Positions 9,749-20,255 of a stretch of 64,000 nt of DNA are shown in pieces. The notes under the pieces are model-generated. The model was not told the DNA's origin. It saw only the letters and a list, made by a program, of their open reading frames with translations, and searched no databases. A program made the position numbers and the translations under genes. Numbering within the stretch: the first letter of the stretch is position 1; each line of letters begins with the position of its first letter. Source of the stretch: Planctomicrobium piriforme (GTDB lineage: Bacteria; Planctomycetota; Planctomycetia; Pirellulales; UBA1268); the NCBI GenBank assembly GCA_945869735.1, contig CAMBPQ010000001.1:62001-126000 (forward strand), read 5' to 3'.

Positions 9749-10278
9749 AGCGTGCCTCCCATTGAAGCCGACTTCATCGGCTCGGCGTCTTTCGTCATGT
9801 CGAAGACGCTCAGCAGCTTCTCCTTGTCAAAGATCATCTCTTCGCGGCTCTTGCCGGTGAGGTCGAGCAGGCTCGTGAGTTCGATCGCGTCGACGGGGCA
9901 GGCCTCCTCGCACATGCCGCAGAATATGCACCGCAGTTCGTCGATCTGGAAACTCTCTGGATACTTCTCGCGATCGGGCCAGGGGCTCTCCGTGGCCACG
10001 ATGTCGATGCAATGCGCCGGGCAGGCAGTGGCACAGAGAAAACAGGCCACGCACTTCACCCGGCCCTCGTCATCGCGGTTGAGCCGATGGACGCCGCGGT
10101 AGATGAGCGGATTGCCCACCGTCGGTCGCTGCTCAGGGAAGCTCACTGTGACCTTGGGGCTGACCAGATGCCGGGCGGTGGTCGCAAGTCCCTGCACAAA
10201 GAGCGGCAGGTAGAGCCGCTCGGAGAGGCCCAGCGGCCGCTCTTCGAGCCAGGTAATCGCCGGATCGTTGGGCTTCAT
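9745..10278 (-). CDS. nuoI: NADH-quinone oxidoreductase subunit I (two 4Fe-4S motifs)
   Basis: CVACFLCATACPAHCI and CIFCGMCEEACPVDAI; start taken at MKPNDP. Confidence 0.94.
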   Translation of the reverse strand: MKPNDPAITWLEERPLGLSERLYLPLFVQGLATTARHLVSPKVTVSFPEQRPTVGNPLIYRGVHRLNRDDEGRVKCVACFLCATACPAHCIDIVATESPWPDREKYPESFQIDELRCIFCGMCEEACPVDAIELTSLLDLTGKSREEMIFDKEKLLSVFDMTKDAEPMKSASMGGTL

Positions 10279-10279
10279 C

Positions 10280-11557
10280 TCAGACCTCCACCAGTTCACG
10301 CTGCGGGTCGTCCAGCACGTGCTCGGCGTCGAGCGGGCCGGGCGTACGAATGGGTGTGTTGTCGGTACCCGAGGGAGTGAGCATGCCCGCCGCGATCCAG
10401 CCGACGAAGAACACCGCCCAGGGAATCGCGATCGCCACCGTCTTCGCCCAGCCCTCGCCGACCGCGGTCACGAGTTGCGGCCGGAACTCCTCGACAGTCG
10501 CCACGGTCACGAGGTTGGCGATCCCCAGGGGCAGCATCACCTTCCAGGCGAGGTTCATGAGCTGGTCGAACCGGAACCGCGGCCAACTCCAGCGGACGAG
10601 CATGAAGAACAGGATCACGGCAAAGATTTTGGCTGAGAGCACCGCGAAGCGGATGAAGGCCACCAGCCAGGTCTCGACCGGCCCTGAGCCCGTCACGCCC
10701 CAGAGGTGCCAGCCACCGAGGAACATGATCACGATCAGGAATGCCGCCGTGACCATGTGCAGGAACTCGGCCACGAGGAAGAGTAGGAGTTTGATGCCCG
10801 AATATTCCGTGTGGTAGCCCCCCACGAGTTCCTGTTCGGCCTCCGGTAGGTCGAACGGCAGCCGGGCCGCCTCCGCGAAACTCGCTACCAGAAACACGAT
10901 GAAGCCGAGCGGCTGGGCGAAGGCAAACCAGACGCCGGTCGAGGCCTGGGCATCCATGATCGTGTCGAGCTTGAGCGACCCGGCCGCGAGCACGACGCCC
11001 AGGAGTCCGAGGCCGAGCGGAATCTCGTAGGCGAGGAGTTGGGCGCTGCTCCGCAGGCCCCCGAGGAAGCCATACTTGTTGTTGCTCGCCCAGCCGCCGA
11101 GCAGCACACCGTAGACGGCGATGCTCGAGAGCGCAAACACCCAGAGCACCCCAACGTCGAGGCCGGGAGCCACGAGCAAAGGCTCCTCGCTAGTGAGTCC
11201 GAGCGCCGGAATGGCGGGGAGCGAACTGCCAAACGGGATCGCCGCAAAGATGGCGAGCGACGCGGCAAGGATCACCACTGGCGCCGCTGTGTAGAGCACC
11301 TTGTCGACGTGCCGCGGCGTGAAATCCTCCTTGAGAATGATCTTCAGCCCGTCGGCCAGCGGCTGCCCGAGACCGAAGAGACGGATTTTCGTGAGCGGGA
11401 TGCCGACGCGATTGGGTCCCTTACGGTCCTGCACCCAGGCCGCCATCCACCGCTCGACGAGCACGAGATACGCCGCCGCCGTCATCAGGCCGCCGACGAG
11501 CAGGCCAATCTTCACCAGGGCGACGATCGTGGGCAGCGAAGGCAGGAATGCGTTCAT
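10280..11557 (-). CDS. nuoH: NADH-quinone oxidoreductase subunit H
   Basis: ERWMAAWVQDRKGPNRVG, EAARLPFDLPEAEQELVGGYHTEYSG. Confidence 0.96.
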   Translation of the reverse strand: MNAFLPSLPTIVALVKIGLLVGGLMTAAAYLVLVERWMAAWVQDRKGPNRVGIPLTKIRLFGLGQPLADGLKIILKEDFTPRHVDKVLYTAAPVVILAASLAIFAAIPFGSSLPAIPALGLTSEEPLLVAPGLDVGVLWVFALSSIAVYGVLLGGWASNNKYGFLGGLRSSAQLLAYEIPLGLGLLGVVLAAGSLKLDTIMDAQASTGVWFAFAQPLGFIVFLVASFAEAARLPFDLPEAEQELVGGYHTEYSGIKLLLFLVAEFLHMVTAAFLIVIMFLGGWHLWGVTGSGPVETWLVAFIRFAVLSAKIFAVILFFMLVRWSWPRFRFDQLMNLAWKVMLPLGIANLVTVATVEEFRPQLVTAVGEGWAKTVAIAIPWAVFFVGWIAAGMLTPSGTDNTPIRTPGPLDAEHVLDDPQRELVEV

Positions 11558-11619
11558 GCGGTGTTGGGGAACACGGCGCCGGGCACCGTGGTCACGAAAG
11601 AGTGTTCAGGAAAAAGTGT

Positions 11620-13260
11620 TCAGGCGAGTTGGTGGATACGGAGGTCGACGCCGGTAGCGGGCATCTCGCCGGCAAGGGCGGCGAGCGCCGCCGACGAGCC
11701 GGCGATCTGCTGCCGGACGGAGACGGGATCGTAGAGGCCGCGGCGGCCCAGCATGTTCCAGAACAGCCGGCCCTCTGGCCAGACGCCCGCGGGGGGCCGA
11801 ATGGCTTGGCTGAAGCTCTGGGCGTGATGAGCGACGTTGACCCATGTGCCGGCCCGCTCGGCGAAGCCGGCGGCCGGCAGACGCCACGAGGCGAGCCGCA
11901 TTAGCGGTGAGTCGAAGAGATCCTGCACGACGAGTTGCCCGAGACCGGCGAATGATTCGGCGGTCGCCGTGTCAATCCACGGACCGGGATAGCCACCGGT
12001 AATCCAGGCGGCGTCGGCGTGAGCCGCGGCCACGTGCGCCACGAGATCGTTCCACGAACGTCCCCCGGCGCCGTAGAGTGCGAGTACCTCCTCGATGCCA
12101 CGGCGGTTGGGGCATTTCTCGGCGCGGATCGTGAAGTCGCCCGGGAACGACTCGTCGTTGCCAGTCACGGGCACAAAGCCGGGCGCGAGCCAAGCCTGCG
12201 GGTCGATCGACCGTGCGACGGCACAGAGCATCCAAGCCTCCTCGATGGTGAGCATCGGGGAGACGGCCACGGCCAGCCGTCCGGCGGCCTTGAGATCGGC
12301 GCGGAGTTTCGTCACCACGTCGGACCACTCAATGGTCTCAACAGCGGGCGTGACGGACCCATTGTCGCGGCGGTCGGGCCGCACGGCCTTCCGCGACGCC
12401 TCGAGGATCCGGGACGAATCGTGGAGATGATGCCAGCCATACCGGCCGTCGTCGCAGATCCACCACTTGTTGACGTGCGGGTTCTCTCGGGGCTTGAGCC
12501 GGTAGACGGCGTCTTGGTTGTGCTCAGTGAAGATCGAACAGCCGGCGGAACAGCCGCCGCAGACGTTGGCCTCTCGCTTCAGGAACCAGACCCGCTGCTG
12601 GTAGAGGAAGTCCTTGTCGCCGAGGGCGCCCACCGGACAGAGATCGACCACGTTGCCTGAGAGCTTGTTGTCGAGTGGATGGCCGGGGAAGACATCGATC
12701 TCCTCCTTCGCGCCGCGACTGGTCACCATGAGTTCGGCCGTGCCCGAGATCTCACGGGTGAACCGCACGCATCGCGTGCACATGATGCAGCGGTCAACAA
12801 ACAGCGTGACCGTGGGCCCCATATCGCGCTTGCGGCTGGTGAACGGATGCAGGTCGGCCCGCCGCTCGGCCTGGCCGTGCTCGAAGTGATAGTCCTGCAG
12901 CAGGCATTCGCCCGCCTTGTCGCAGATCGGGCAGTCGATCGGATGGTCGATGAGCAACGCCTCCTCGACGCGGGCGCGGCTCTCCTTCACGAGGGGGCTT
13001 TCCGTGACGATCACAGTGCCGTCCTTGACCGGCGTCTGGCAGCCCGGCACGAGCTTGGGGACCATCGAGATCTTGCCGGTGGCCGCGTCGCGCTGGCCTG
13101 TCTCGATCAGACACATCCGGCAGCTGGCCACGACCGAGAGGCCGGGATGCCAGCAGTAGTGCGGGATCTCCTTGCCGGCGCGGCGGGCCGCCTCGATGCA
13201 GTTGAGCCGCTCGTCGGCCCCGATCTCAATCTCCTGTCCGTCAACGATCACGACCGGCAT
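11620..13260 (-). CDS. nuoG: NADH-quinone oxidoreductase subunit G
   Basis: IPHYCWHPGLSVVASCRMCL, CDKAGECLLQDYHFEHG, CIMCTRCVRFTREISG; start overlaps nuoF stop. Confidence 0.93.
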   Translation of the reverse strand: MPVVIVDGQEIEIGADERLNCIEAARRAGKEIPHYCWHPGLSVVASCRMCLIETGQRDAATGKISMVPKLVPGCQTPVKDGTVIVTESPLVKESRARVEEALLIDHPIDCPICDKAGECLLQDYHFEHGQAERRADLHPFTSRKRDMGPTVTLFVDRCIMCTRCVRFTREISGTAELMVTSRGAKEEIDVFPGHPLDNKLSGNVVDLCPVGALGDKDFLYQQRVWFLKREANVCGGCSAGCSIFTEHNQDAVYRLKPRENPHVNKWWICDDGRYGWHHLHDSSRILEASRKAVRPDRRDNGSVTPAVETIEWSDVVTKLRADLKAAGRLAVAVSPMLTIEEAWMLCAVARSIDPQAWLAPGFVPVTGNDESFPGDFTIRAEKCPNRRGIEEVLALYGAGGRSWNDLVAHVAAAHADAAWITGGYPGPWIDTATAESFAGLGQLVVQDLFDSPLMRLASWRLPAAGFAERAGTWVNVAHHAQSFSQAIRPPAGVWPEGRLFWNMLGRRGLYDPVSVRQQIAGSSAALAALAGEMPATGVDLRIHQLA

Positions 13261-14615
13261 CAGTGGGCTCCGACAATCTGGAGGGCGGGGACGGGGTCGG
13301 TGACCATCCAGCCGGATGGATTCGTCCGCTTGATGTAGTCCTCGAACTCGCCACGAAACTTCTTGATCGCGTTTTTGATGGGCCAGGCGGCCCCGTCCGC
13401 AAGGCCGCAGATCGTGCTGCCCGGCATCATGCCCATCGTGTTGCCGATCTCCAGCAGGATGTCGAGGTCCTTGAGACGGCCCTTGCCCGCCTTCATCCGC
13501 TCCAGCATCCGCAGCGACCAGCTCGTGCCCTCGCGGCAGGGAGTGCACTGGCCGCACGACTCGTGCGCGAAGAACCGGCAGGAGTTGTGCAGGAAGTCGA
13601 CGATGCTCGTCTGGTCGTCGATCACGACCACGGCCGCGGTACCGAGCCCGAGGCAGCCGACCTTGCCCGGGCCGGCAAAGTCGAGGGGCGTGTCGAGTTC
13701 GCTCTCGGTCATCAGCCCCATGGAGATGCCGCCCGGGATCACCGCCTTGGCCTTGCGGCCCTTCCAGACGCCGCCACCGAAATGATTGATCAACTCCCGG
13801 GCCGTGATCCCGAGCGGGGCCTCATAGCAGCCGGGCTTCTCGACGTGGCCGGAGAGGCAGTAGAGCTTGGGGCCGTAGGAGCCGGGGTCTCGCGGGTTAT
13901 TGGGATCGGCCGGCACGCCGATCGACTTGAACCACTCGATGCCGCGGCGGGCGATCTGGGCGACGCAGGCCATCGTCTCGATGTTGTTGACGACCGTCGG
14001 CTTGTGAAAGAGCCCCTCGATCGCCGGAAACGGCGGCTTGATTCGGGGCCAAGCCCGCTTGCCCTCGAGGCTCTCGATGAGGCCGGTCTCCTCACCGCAG
14101 ATGTAGGCGGCTGCTCCACGGTGGAGATAGATGTCGAGCGAGAAGTTCGTCCCGCGGATGTTCTTCCCGAGATAGCCGGCGGCGTAGGCCTCGTCGATCG
14201 CGGCCTCGAGCCGGTGCCAGCTCTGCGGATACTCGTACCGCAGGTAGATGTAGGCCGTGGAGGCCCGCGTGGCATAGGCCGAGAGGATGATCCCCTCGAT
14301 CACCTGATGCGGGTCGTCTTCCATCAGGATTCGGTTGTTGAACGTGCCCGGCTCGCTCTCGTCGGCGTTGATGCAGAGGTAGATCGGGCCCGGATGGTCC
14401 TTGGGCAGGAACGTCCACTTGAGTCCGGTCGAGAAGCCGGCGCCGCCGCGGCCACGGAGGCCCGAGGCCTTCACCATTTCGACGACCTCAGCCGGCTGCT
14501 TCTCGGCAAGGATCTTCTCGAGCGGCGCGTAGCCGCCGCGGCTCTTGTAGCTCGCGATCGTGTAGCCGTTGGGCACGCCGACGGCCTCGAGCAAAACGGG
14601 CTTGAATGGCTGCAT
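13260..14615 (-). CDS. nuoF: NADH-quinone oxidoreductase subunit F
   Basis: GLRGRGGAGFSTGLKW, CINADESEPGTF, ESCGQCTPCREGT. Confidence 0.96.
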   Translation of the reverse strand: MQPFKPVLLEAVGVPNGYTIASYKSRGGYAPLEKILAEKQPAEVVEMVKASGLRGRGGAGFSTGLKWTFLPKDHPGPIYLCINADESEPGTFNNRILMEDDPHQVIEGIILSAYATRASTAYIYLRYEYPQSWHRLEAAIDEAYAAGYLGKNIRGTNFSLDIYLHRGAAAYICGEETGLIESLEGKRAWPRIKPPFPAIEGLFHKPTVVNNIETMACVAQIARRGIEWFKSIGVPADPNNPRDPGSYGPKLYCLSGHVEKPGCYEAPLGITARELINHFGGGVWKGRKAKAVIPGGISMGLMTESELDTPLDFAGPGKVGCLGLGTAAVVVIDDQTSIVDFLHNSCRFFAHESCGQCTPCREGTSWSLRMLERMKAGKGRLKDLDILLEIGNTMGMMPGSTICGLADGAAWPIKNAIKKFRGEFEDYIKRTNPSGWMVTDPVPALQIVGAH

Positions 14616-14616
14616 G

Positions 14617-15114
14617 TCAGGTGGCCCTCGCACGCGGCTTTTGGAGTTCGGCCTCGGCGGCCTCGGGCGTCATGTTCTTGAGCAAGTCGTCGTTGGCGAG
14701 GATGCAGGGGGCGAAGTCGCACGCTCCCAGGCACTCGGCCGGCTCGATCGTCAGGCTCCCGTCGGCCGTGGTGCCGTAGGGCGGAATGCCGTTTTTGTGG
14801 CAGAGATGCTCGAGGAGGTGGTCACCGCCCCGCAAGGCGCACGAGATGGAGCGGCAGACGAACGCCCTCACCTTGCCGTGCGGCTTCTCCTGGTGGAAGA
14901 ACTCATAGAAGGTCATCGTGTCCTGCACCTCCGCCGGCGCCAGGCCGAGCACCTGAGCGATCTCGGCCACGGCCTCCAGCGGCACATGCAGCAACTCCGC
15001 GTTGACAATGTGGAGCGCGGGGAGCGTGAGGGCGCGGCGGTTGGGATACCGCGGCGCAAGCGCCTCGATTTTCGCAACCATCTCGTCGGTGAGGATTTTT
15101 TGGGCGGCGATCAT
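14617..15114 (-). CDS. nuoE: NADH-quinone oxidoreductase subunit E
   Basis: CRSISCALRGGDHLLEHL and ECLGACDFAPCI 2Fe-2S pattern. Confidence 0.94.
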   Translation of the reverse strand: MIAAQKILTDEMVAKIEALAPRYPNRRALTLPALHIVNAELLHVPLEAVAEIAQVLGLAPAEVQDTMTFYEFFHQEKPHGKVRAFVCRSISCALRGGDHLLEHLCHKNGIPPYGTTADGSLTIEPAECLGACDFAPCILANDDLLKNMTPEAAEAELQKPRARAT

Positions 15115-16343
15115 CGGTCGAGCTCCGCGGCGATGATGTTGAGGCTGCCGAGCACCGCCACCACGTCAGAGAGCGTGTGGCCGCGGATCAGGTGGGGAAA
15201 GAGGGCGAAGTGGAGCAGCGAAGGCGGCCGGCAGCGGGCCCGGTAGGCGGTCTCGCCGCCGTCACCCACGATGTAAAAACCGAGTTCGCCGTTGGGGGCT
15301 TCGATCGCCGCGTACGACTCCTCGTGCGGCACCTCGAACCCCCGGTTACTCATCGACAGTTCGAAGTGCGAGATCGTGCCTTCGATCGTGGTGTAGACCT
15401 GTTGCTTGGTGGGCAGCGCCGTCCGCTGGTCGATGCCCACGTTGACGGGCCCTGCTGGCAGGTTCTCGATGGCCTGGGCCACGATCTTGAGGCTCTCCCG
15501 CATCTCCTGCATGCGGATGAGGTAACGGGCGTAGCAGTCGCCGGCGCTCGCGCAGCAGATCTGGAAGTCGAAGTCGCCGTAGGCGAGGTAGGGCTCGTCC
15601 TTCCGCAGGTCGCGGGTCACGCCGCTGGCCCGGGCGACCGGTCCGGTCGCGCCGCGGTTGATCGCCTCCTCCTTCGTCAGCACGCCCACGCCCTTCGTGC
15701 GGTCGACGAAGATGCGGTTTCGGGTCAGGAGCCGCTCCATGTCGTCGAGCGTTTTGGGGAACGTCTTGAGGAATCCGCGGATCTTCTCAATCACCAGCGG
15801 GGTGAAGTCCTGCGAGACGCCTCCAACGCGGGTGTAGGAGTTGGTGAATCGTGCACCACACAGCGTCTCGAAGATGTCGTAGATCACCTCCCGCTGATAG
15901 AAGGCGTAGAGGAAGAACGTGAACGCCCCCGTGTCGAGGCCGACCGCGCCATTGCTGAGCAAGTGATCGCTGATACGAGCCAGTTCGGCGATGATCGTGC
16001 GGATCGAGGCGCAGCGCGGTGTGAGTTCGATCCCGAGCAGCGCTTCGACCGCGTGATGCCAGGCCACGTTGTTGGCCATCGGCGAGATGTAGTTCATCCG
16101 GTCGGTGACAGTGACGTATTGGTTGAACGTCAGGTGCTCACCAAGTTTCTCGAAGCCAGAGTGCAGATACCCCATTTCGGGCATCGCATCGACGACCCGC
16201 TCGCCGTCGAGTTTGAGCACGATCCGCAGGGTGGTGTGAGTCGCGGGATGCTGCGGTCCGAAGTTGAGCGTCCAGAGGTAGTCCTCGGAACGGGCGCCCG
16301 CCTCCGGGCCGGAGGTGCCGAACTCAGCCGTGGCGATGGACAT
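15111..16343 (-). CDS. nuoD: NADH-quinone oxidoreductase subunit D
   Basis: NFGPQHPATHTTLRIVLKLDGE, GFEKLGEHLTFNQYVTVTDRMNYISPM. Confidence 0.96.
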   Translation of the reverse strand: MSIATAEFGTSGPEAGARSEDYLWTLNFGPQHPATHTTLRIVLKLDGERVVDAMPEMGYLHSGFEKLGEHLTFNQYVTVTDRMNYISPMANNVAWHHAVEALLGIELTPRCASIRTIIAELARISDHLLSNGAVGLDTGAFTFFLYAFYQREVIYDIFETLCGARFTNSYTRVGGVSQDFTPLVIEKIRGFLKTFPKTLDDMERLLTRNRIFVDRTKGVGVLTKEEAINRGATGPVARASGVTRDLRKDEPYLAYGDFDFQICCASAGDCYARYLIRMQEMRESLKIVAQAIENLPAGPVNVGIDQRTALPTKQQVYTTIEGTISHFELSMSNRGFEVPHEESYAAIEAPNGELGFYIVGDGGETAYRARCRPPSLLHFALFPHLIRGHTLSDVVAVLGSLNIIAAELDR

Positions 16344-16352
16344 GGGGAGGGC

Positions 16353-16862
16353 TCAGCTGTGGTCGCGGGTGATGACAGGAAAGTTGTGGCGTTCGCCCCG
16401 GCCCTGGAGCGGGTAATCCTTGCGAAGCGGATGGGCCGTGAACTCATCGGGCATCACAAGACGGCGGAGATCGGGATGGCTCGTGAAGCGAATGCCGAAC
16501 AAGTCCCAGACCTCCCGCTCCAGCCAGTTGGCGGCTTCCCAGAGCGACACCACGCTCTTCACGGTCGGGTCGGGGTCGTCGACGAACACGCGGACGGTGA
16601 GCCGCTGGTTGGTCGCGGTCGACGCGAGCAGGTAGACGAGACCGTAGCGGTGCTTCGCGGCCTTGTACTCGAGGTAGTCGACGCAGGTCACGTCGATGAG
16701 CAGGTCGAATCCCTGATTCTTGAGCCACGCCAGGACGTCGAATGAGAGTGGCTCCGGCACGACCACCCGCGTCTGGCCGCGATTCAGCGACGTCTCGAGG
16801 CTACCGAAGCGATTCGTCAGGCCGGCGAGCACGTCGGTGACGGAAGGAAGCGTGTAAGGCAT
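16353..16862 (-). CDS. nuoC: NADH-quinone oxidoreductase subunit C
   Basis: WLEREVWDLFGIRFTSHPDLRRLVMPDEFTAHPLRKDYPLQGRGER. Confidence 0.95.
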   Translation of the reverse strand: MPYTLPSVTDVLAGLTNRFGSLETSLNRGQTRVVVPEPLSFDVLAWLKNQGFDLLIDVTCVDYLEYKAAKHRYGLVYLLASTATNQRLTVRVFVDDPDPTVKSVVSLWEAANWLEREVWDLFGIRFTSHPDLRRLVMPDEFTAHPLRKDYPLQGRGERHNFPVITRDHS

Positions 16863-16897
16863 GGGTAGGACTGGTGGCGGGCGTGTGGGTTTGGGGT

Positions 16898-17536
16898 TTA
16901 GTTTCGTCCGGCAACGGCGTCGGCCGCCGCGGCGAGTTCCCGCTGCAAATTAGGGTTCCGCGAGGCATCGATCGACAGCGGGTTTGCGATCTCGACGAGC
17001 GCCCGCTTGCGGAGCTGACGGCCCGCCGTATCGAACTCGCGGCCGTTGATCGTGCCCTCCCGCTGAATCTTGTCCTGCAGGTCGATGATCGCCTGGATGA
17101 GCTGCTCGGGCCGCGGGGGGCAGCCGGGGACGTACATGTCGACGGGAATGAAGCGGTCGATGCCCTGCACCACCGCGTAGGTGTCGAACACCCCGCCCGT
17201 GCTCGCGCATGCGCCCATCGAGATACACCACTTGGGCTCGTGCATCTGCTGCCAGATTCGCTGCAGCACCGGCAGCATTTTCATCACGACCCGGCCCGCC
17301 ACGATCATCAGGTCGCACTGCCGCGGGCTAAAACGAAATACCTCGGCGCCGAACCGGGCGAGGTCGTGCTTGGCCGCACCGGTGGCCATCAGCTCGATGC
17401 CGCAGCATGCCGTGGCGAACGGCATTGGCCAGAGGCTGTTCTTTCGGCACCAGTTGGCGAGCAAGTCGAGCCGGCCGATGACGACGTTTTCGGGAAGTTC
17501 GAGCCTATCGGATGAGACCGAGTGCACTACCGCCAT
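16898..17536 (-). CDS. nuoB: NADH-quinone oxidoreductase subunit B
   Basis: [52 protein letters not shown]. Confidence 0.96.
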   Translation of the reverse strand: MAVVHSVSSDRLELPENVVIGRLDLLANWCRKNSLWPMPFATACCGIELMATGAAKHDLARFGAEVFRFSPRQCDLMIVAGRVVMKMLPVLQRIWQQMHEPKWCISMGACASTGGVFDTYAVVQGIDRFIPVDMYVPGCPPRPEQLIQAIIDLQDKIQREGTINGREFDTAGRQLRKRALVEIANPLSIDASRNPNLQRELAAAADAVAGRN

Positions 17537-17922
17537 CGGAAAACCCCCTTTCGCCAGTCGTACGCGAAACCAACGACCACCATCGCGATGAAGGCCATCG
17601 CGGCGCCGTAAACGAGGCCCCGCGACGAGACGAGGCCCCCCTGCACGGCCGCGTCGATGCCGGCCGCTGACCGGCTGGCGACCGCCCATGGATAAAGGAA
17701 GAGCAGTTCGACGTCGAACACGAGAAACGTGATCGCGACCAAATGAAAGCGGACATCGAACCGCCGCCTCGTGTCATGAACGGGGTCCATGCCGCTCTCG
17801 TACGGCATCTCCTTGACGGCCCCCGACCGCCGCGGGCCGATCAGGTTGGCCGCCACGAGGAGCCCGACCGACACGGCCGCCGCGATCGCGACGAACAGCA
17901 GGACTGGCAGGATTGCGTCCAT
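17527..17922 (-). CDS. nuoA: NADH-quinone oxidoreductase subunit A
   Basis: [41 protein letters not shown]. Confidence 0.95.
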   Translation of the reverse strand: MDAILPVLLFVAIAAAVSVGLLVAANLIGPRRSGAVKEMPYESGMDPVHDTRRRFDVRFHLVAITFLVFDVELLFLYPWAVASRSAAGIDAAVQGGLVSSRGLVYGAAMAFIAMVVVGFAYDWRKGVFRWR

Positions 17923-17980
17923 CAGGGCCTCGGCGGGCGGAGGTTTCAGGAAGCCATTATGCGTTTTTCGGCCGTGGAAA

Positions 17981-18010
17981 CAGACTTCGTGAAATTCGTC
18001 ACGAAGTCTG
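17981..18010. promoter_or_regulatory. Perfect 12-bp-arm palindrome upstream of nuoA (operator or leader stem-loop)
   Basis: cagacttcgtga-aattcg-tcacgaagtctg, 59 nt upstream of the nuoA start codon. Confidence 0.6.
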
Positions 18011-18154
18011 GGCCCAAAAAAGCCGGGGGCCATGTGGGGCCGCCGGCGCGTCCGAAACCATCACTGTTATACAGCTGCCGCATCCCGCCGACGAGTCGGC
18101 GTCGTTTCGCCCGCCTTCCGGCCGCCGTTACCGTCGCCGTCTCTGCCGACCGCG

Positions 18155-19051
18155 TCATCCGCAGCGGGCGAGATGCTCGCGGATGAGGCCCAGATCGTAG
18201 GGGGTCGACCGCTTCAGGTCCCCCATGACGCGGCCCAGATCGATGCCGTAGTGGTTCACCCTGAAGAGCCCCACTTTCACGAACGGCACCCCGGCCTCCA
18301 GCAGCCGCCACCAGACCAGCTCGCTGGGGTTGTGCGGCGCGCGGCGGCTCTTTCGAACCAGCCGCCACGATCTGCTCGGCTCGGCGATCGAGAGCTGCGG
18401 AATCACCTCCCGCAGGCTCACGCGGGGCGCCGTGGTGGCGTCGTAGAGGCCGGCGACGGAGAACCCGGCGCGGAGGACGTGTTGCGAGAGCCCGACCTCG
18501 TGCCGCTCGATCACCTCGCTCTTCGATGACAGCGGCTCGACCGTTGACCAAAAGGTGTCGAAGCACGGCGACTCGAGCAGTGGCCGCCGCATGCCGAAGA
18601 ACCACGACTGCACATGCCGCTGGCGGGGCAGACCGCGCCCCGGGGGCTGGTCTGAAACGACCATGCCCCACAGGTCGGCGCCGGCCGTCCGGGGATCGTC
18701 GAATGCGGGCTTAAGATCGAAGAGCGGGCCGTAGACGCTGTCGTTGACACAGATCACCTCGTCAAACGCGGATCGATCGAGCGTCGCGAGTCCGTCCCGC
18801 CAGGCACCGAAGTCGTAGCCGACGTTCCTGCGGGGCAGGAACTCATCAACGAACGGTTTCAGGGCCGCCGGCAGCCGGCGGCCGCCGTTGGACACCACCA
18901 CGAGTCGGTCGGCGAACTGGCGGTATGCGGCGATGGCGTGCCGGACATGGGGATCGAAGTCACCGTGCGGGTCGAAGTGGGCCAGCACGATCGCCCGCGC
19001 GGATCCTCCGCGGGGAGCCATCCGAATCGCGCTCACGTGGCCTTCACTCAT
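18155..19051 (-). CDS. RgpF-like (rhamnan synthesis F) family protein
   Basis: AHFDPHGDFDPHVRHAI..VVVSNGG, RRNVGYDFGAWRDGL, EVICVNDSVYGPL. Confidence 0.75.
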   Translation of the reverse strand: MSEGHVSAIRMAPRGGSARAIVLAHFDPHGDFDPHVRHAIAAYRQFADRLVVVSNGGRRLPAALKPFVDEFLPRRNVGYDFGAWRDGLATLDRSAFDEVICVNDSVYGPLFDLKPAFDDPRTAGADLWGMVVSDQPPGRGLPRQRHVQSWFFGMRRPLLESPCFDTFWSTVEPLSSKSEVIERHEVGLSQHVLRAGFSVAGLYDATTAPRVSLREVIPQLSIAEPSRSWRLVRKSRRAPHNPSELVWWRLLEAGVPFVKVGLFRVNHYGIDLGRVMGDLKRSTPYDLGLIREHLARCG

Positions 19052-19070
19052 GAATCACGTGCGGCGGGGA

Positions 19071-20105
19071 TCAGGCCGCGCTCCGCACAGCGAGTTGGCT
19101 TTCAACAAGCCGCGTCTGCAGCACCGCCAGCCTCCGCACCGCAGCACAGTCGGATGGCCCGCCGTCGATCAGATCAAGCAGATCGGGGATGGTCCGCAGC
19201 GTGTCGGCAGCGGCCCTCGTCGCGCCTGCCGCGAGCTGTCGCCTGGCGGTGCGCAGGGCGGAAGCCGCGTGCCAGCGAACGCTGGCGGCGACGCTGCGAT
19301 CACGGATCGATTCGGGCAGAGAGGCGGCGTTGATTTGGATAGCGCGGGCCATGTCGGGCCAGACGGCTCCCGTGGAGAAGAGCCGCGCGGTCTCGTTGGC
19401 CGTGTGCCGACGGTAGATGGCCAGCGTCCGCGGCTCGTACCAGACGCGATATTGGGCGGCGATCCGCACCCACATCTCCCAGTCGATCGCATGGCACAGA
19501 TCGTCCCGATAGCCGCCGACCGCTTCGTATGTGTCGCGGGGTACGACGGCCGCCGGCGTCTGAATCCGCTGACGCTCGGCGATTGTCGGCAGCCAGTTGG
19601 CAAGCACTCCGGGAAGCCACTGCTGCCGCGAGTTTGTTTTGACGAGGCGACCGCCTGCGTCGATGATCCGGCTCCGGCAAAACGCCATGCCGACGTCCGG
19701 CGCCCGCGTGAAGCCACGGTCGATCCGCGCGTAGAATCCATGACGGACATAGTCGTCCTGATGCAGCAGGTGGACGAGTTCGCCCCGTGCCAGATCGATC
19801 GCACGGTTCCAGTTGCCGCTCAGCCCAAGTCGTCGGTCATACTCGATTACGTCGATGCGCCCAGTGCGGTCGACCGATCGAACCAGATCGGTGACGAGCC
19901 CCGGCGTCGAGCCGTCGTCCACGACGGCGATCTGCATGACGGCCCGCGAGGGAGCCTGCCGGAGCACCGACTCCAGCGTTTGGCAAAGCATCTCGTTCGG
20001 CTCGTACGTTGGCACCATCACCGAGAACCGCGGCCGCGGACTGGATCCGGCCACCGGCTTGATGCGGGGCACTGCGACGGCGGTGGACACGGGCTTGCGA
20101 AGCAT
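19071..20105 (-). CDS. Family 2 glycosyltransferase
   Basis: FSVMVPTYEPNEMLCQTLESVLRQ, IAVVDDGSTPG, LVHLLHQDDYV. Confidence 0.87.
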   Translation of the reverse strand: MLRKPVSTAVAVPRIKPVAGSSPRPRFSVMVPTYEPNEMLCQTLESVLRQAPSRAVMQIAVVDDGSTPGLVTDLVRSVDRTGRIDVIEYDRRLGLSGNWNRAIDLARGELVHLLHQDDYVRHGFYARIDRGFTRAPDVGMAFCRSRIIDAGGRLVKTNSRQQWLPGVLANWLPTIAERQRIQTPAAVVPRDTYEAVGGYRDDLCHAIDWEMWVRIAAQYRVWYEPRTLAIYRRHTANETARLFSTGAVWPDMARAIQINAASLPESIRDRSVAASVRWHAASALRTARRQLAAGATRAAADTLRTIPDLLDLIDGGPSDCAAVRRLAVLQTRLVESQLAVRSAA

Positions 20106-20255
20106 GAGTGTGCAAATGGCGGCGAGGGATGCCCACGGGGAGGCTTGACAGTAGGGGGGAATAACAGTCTTCCTGGAACAGGAATAGGCCGGACGGGATG
20201 CGAGAGCGCTTTCGAGATAGCGGTAGCGGCGTCGTGGCAACCTGGGATATGGAGG

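Noticed and set aside
11601-11624. agtgttcagg direct duplication between nuoH and nuoG
   Set aside because: Too short and isolated to interpret; likely chance or a minor duplication.
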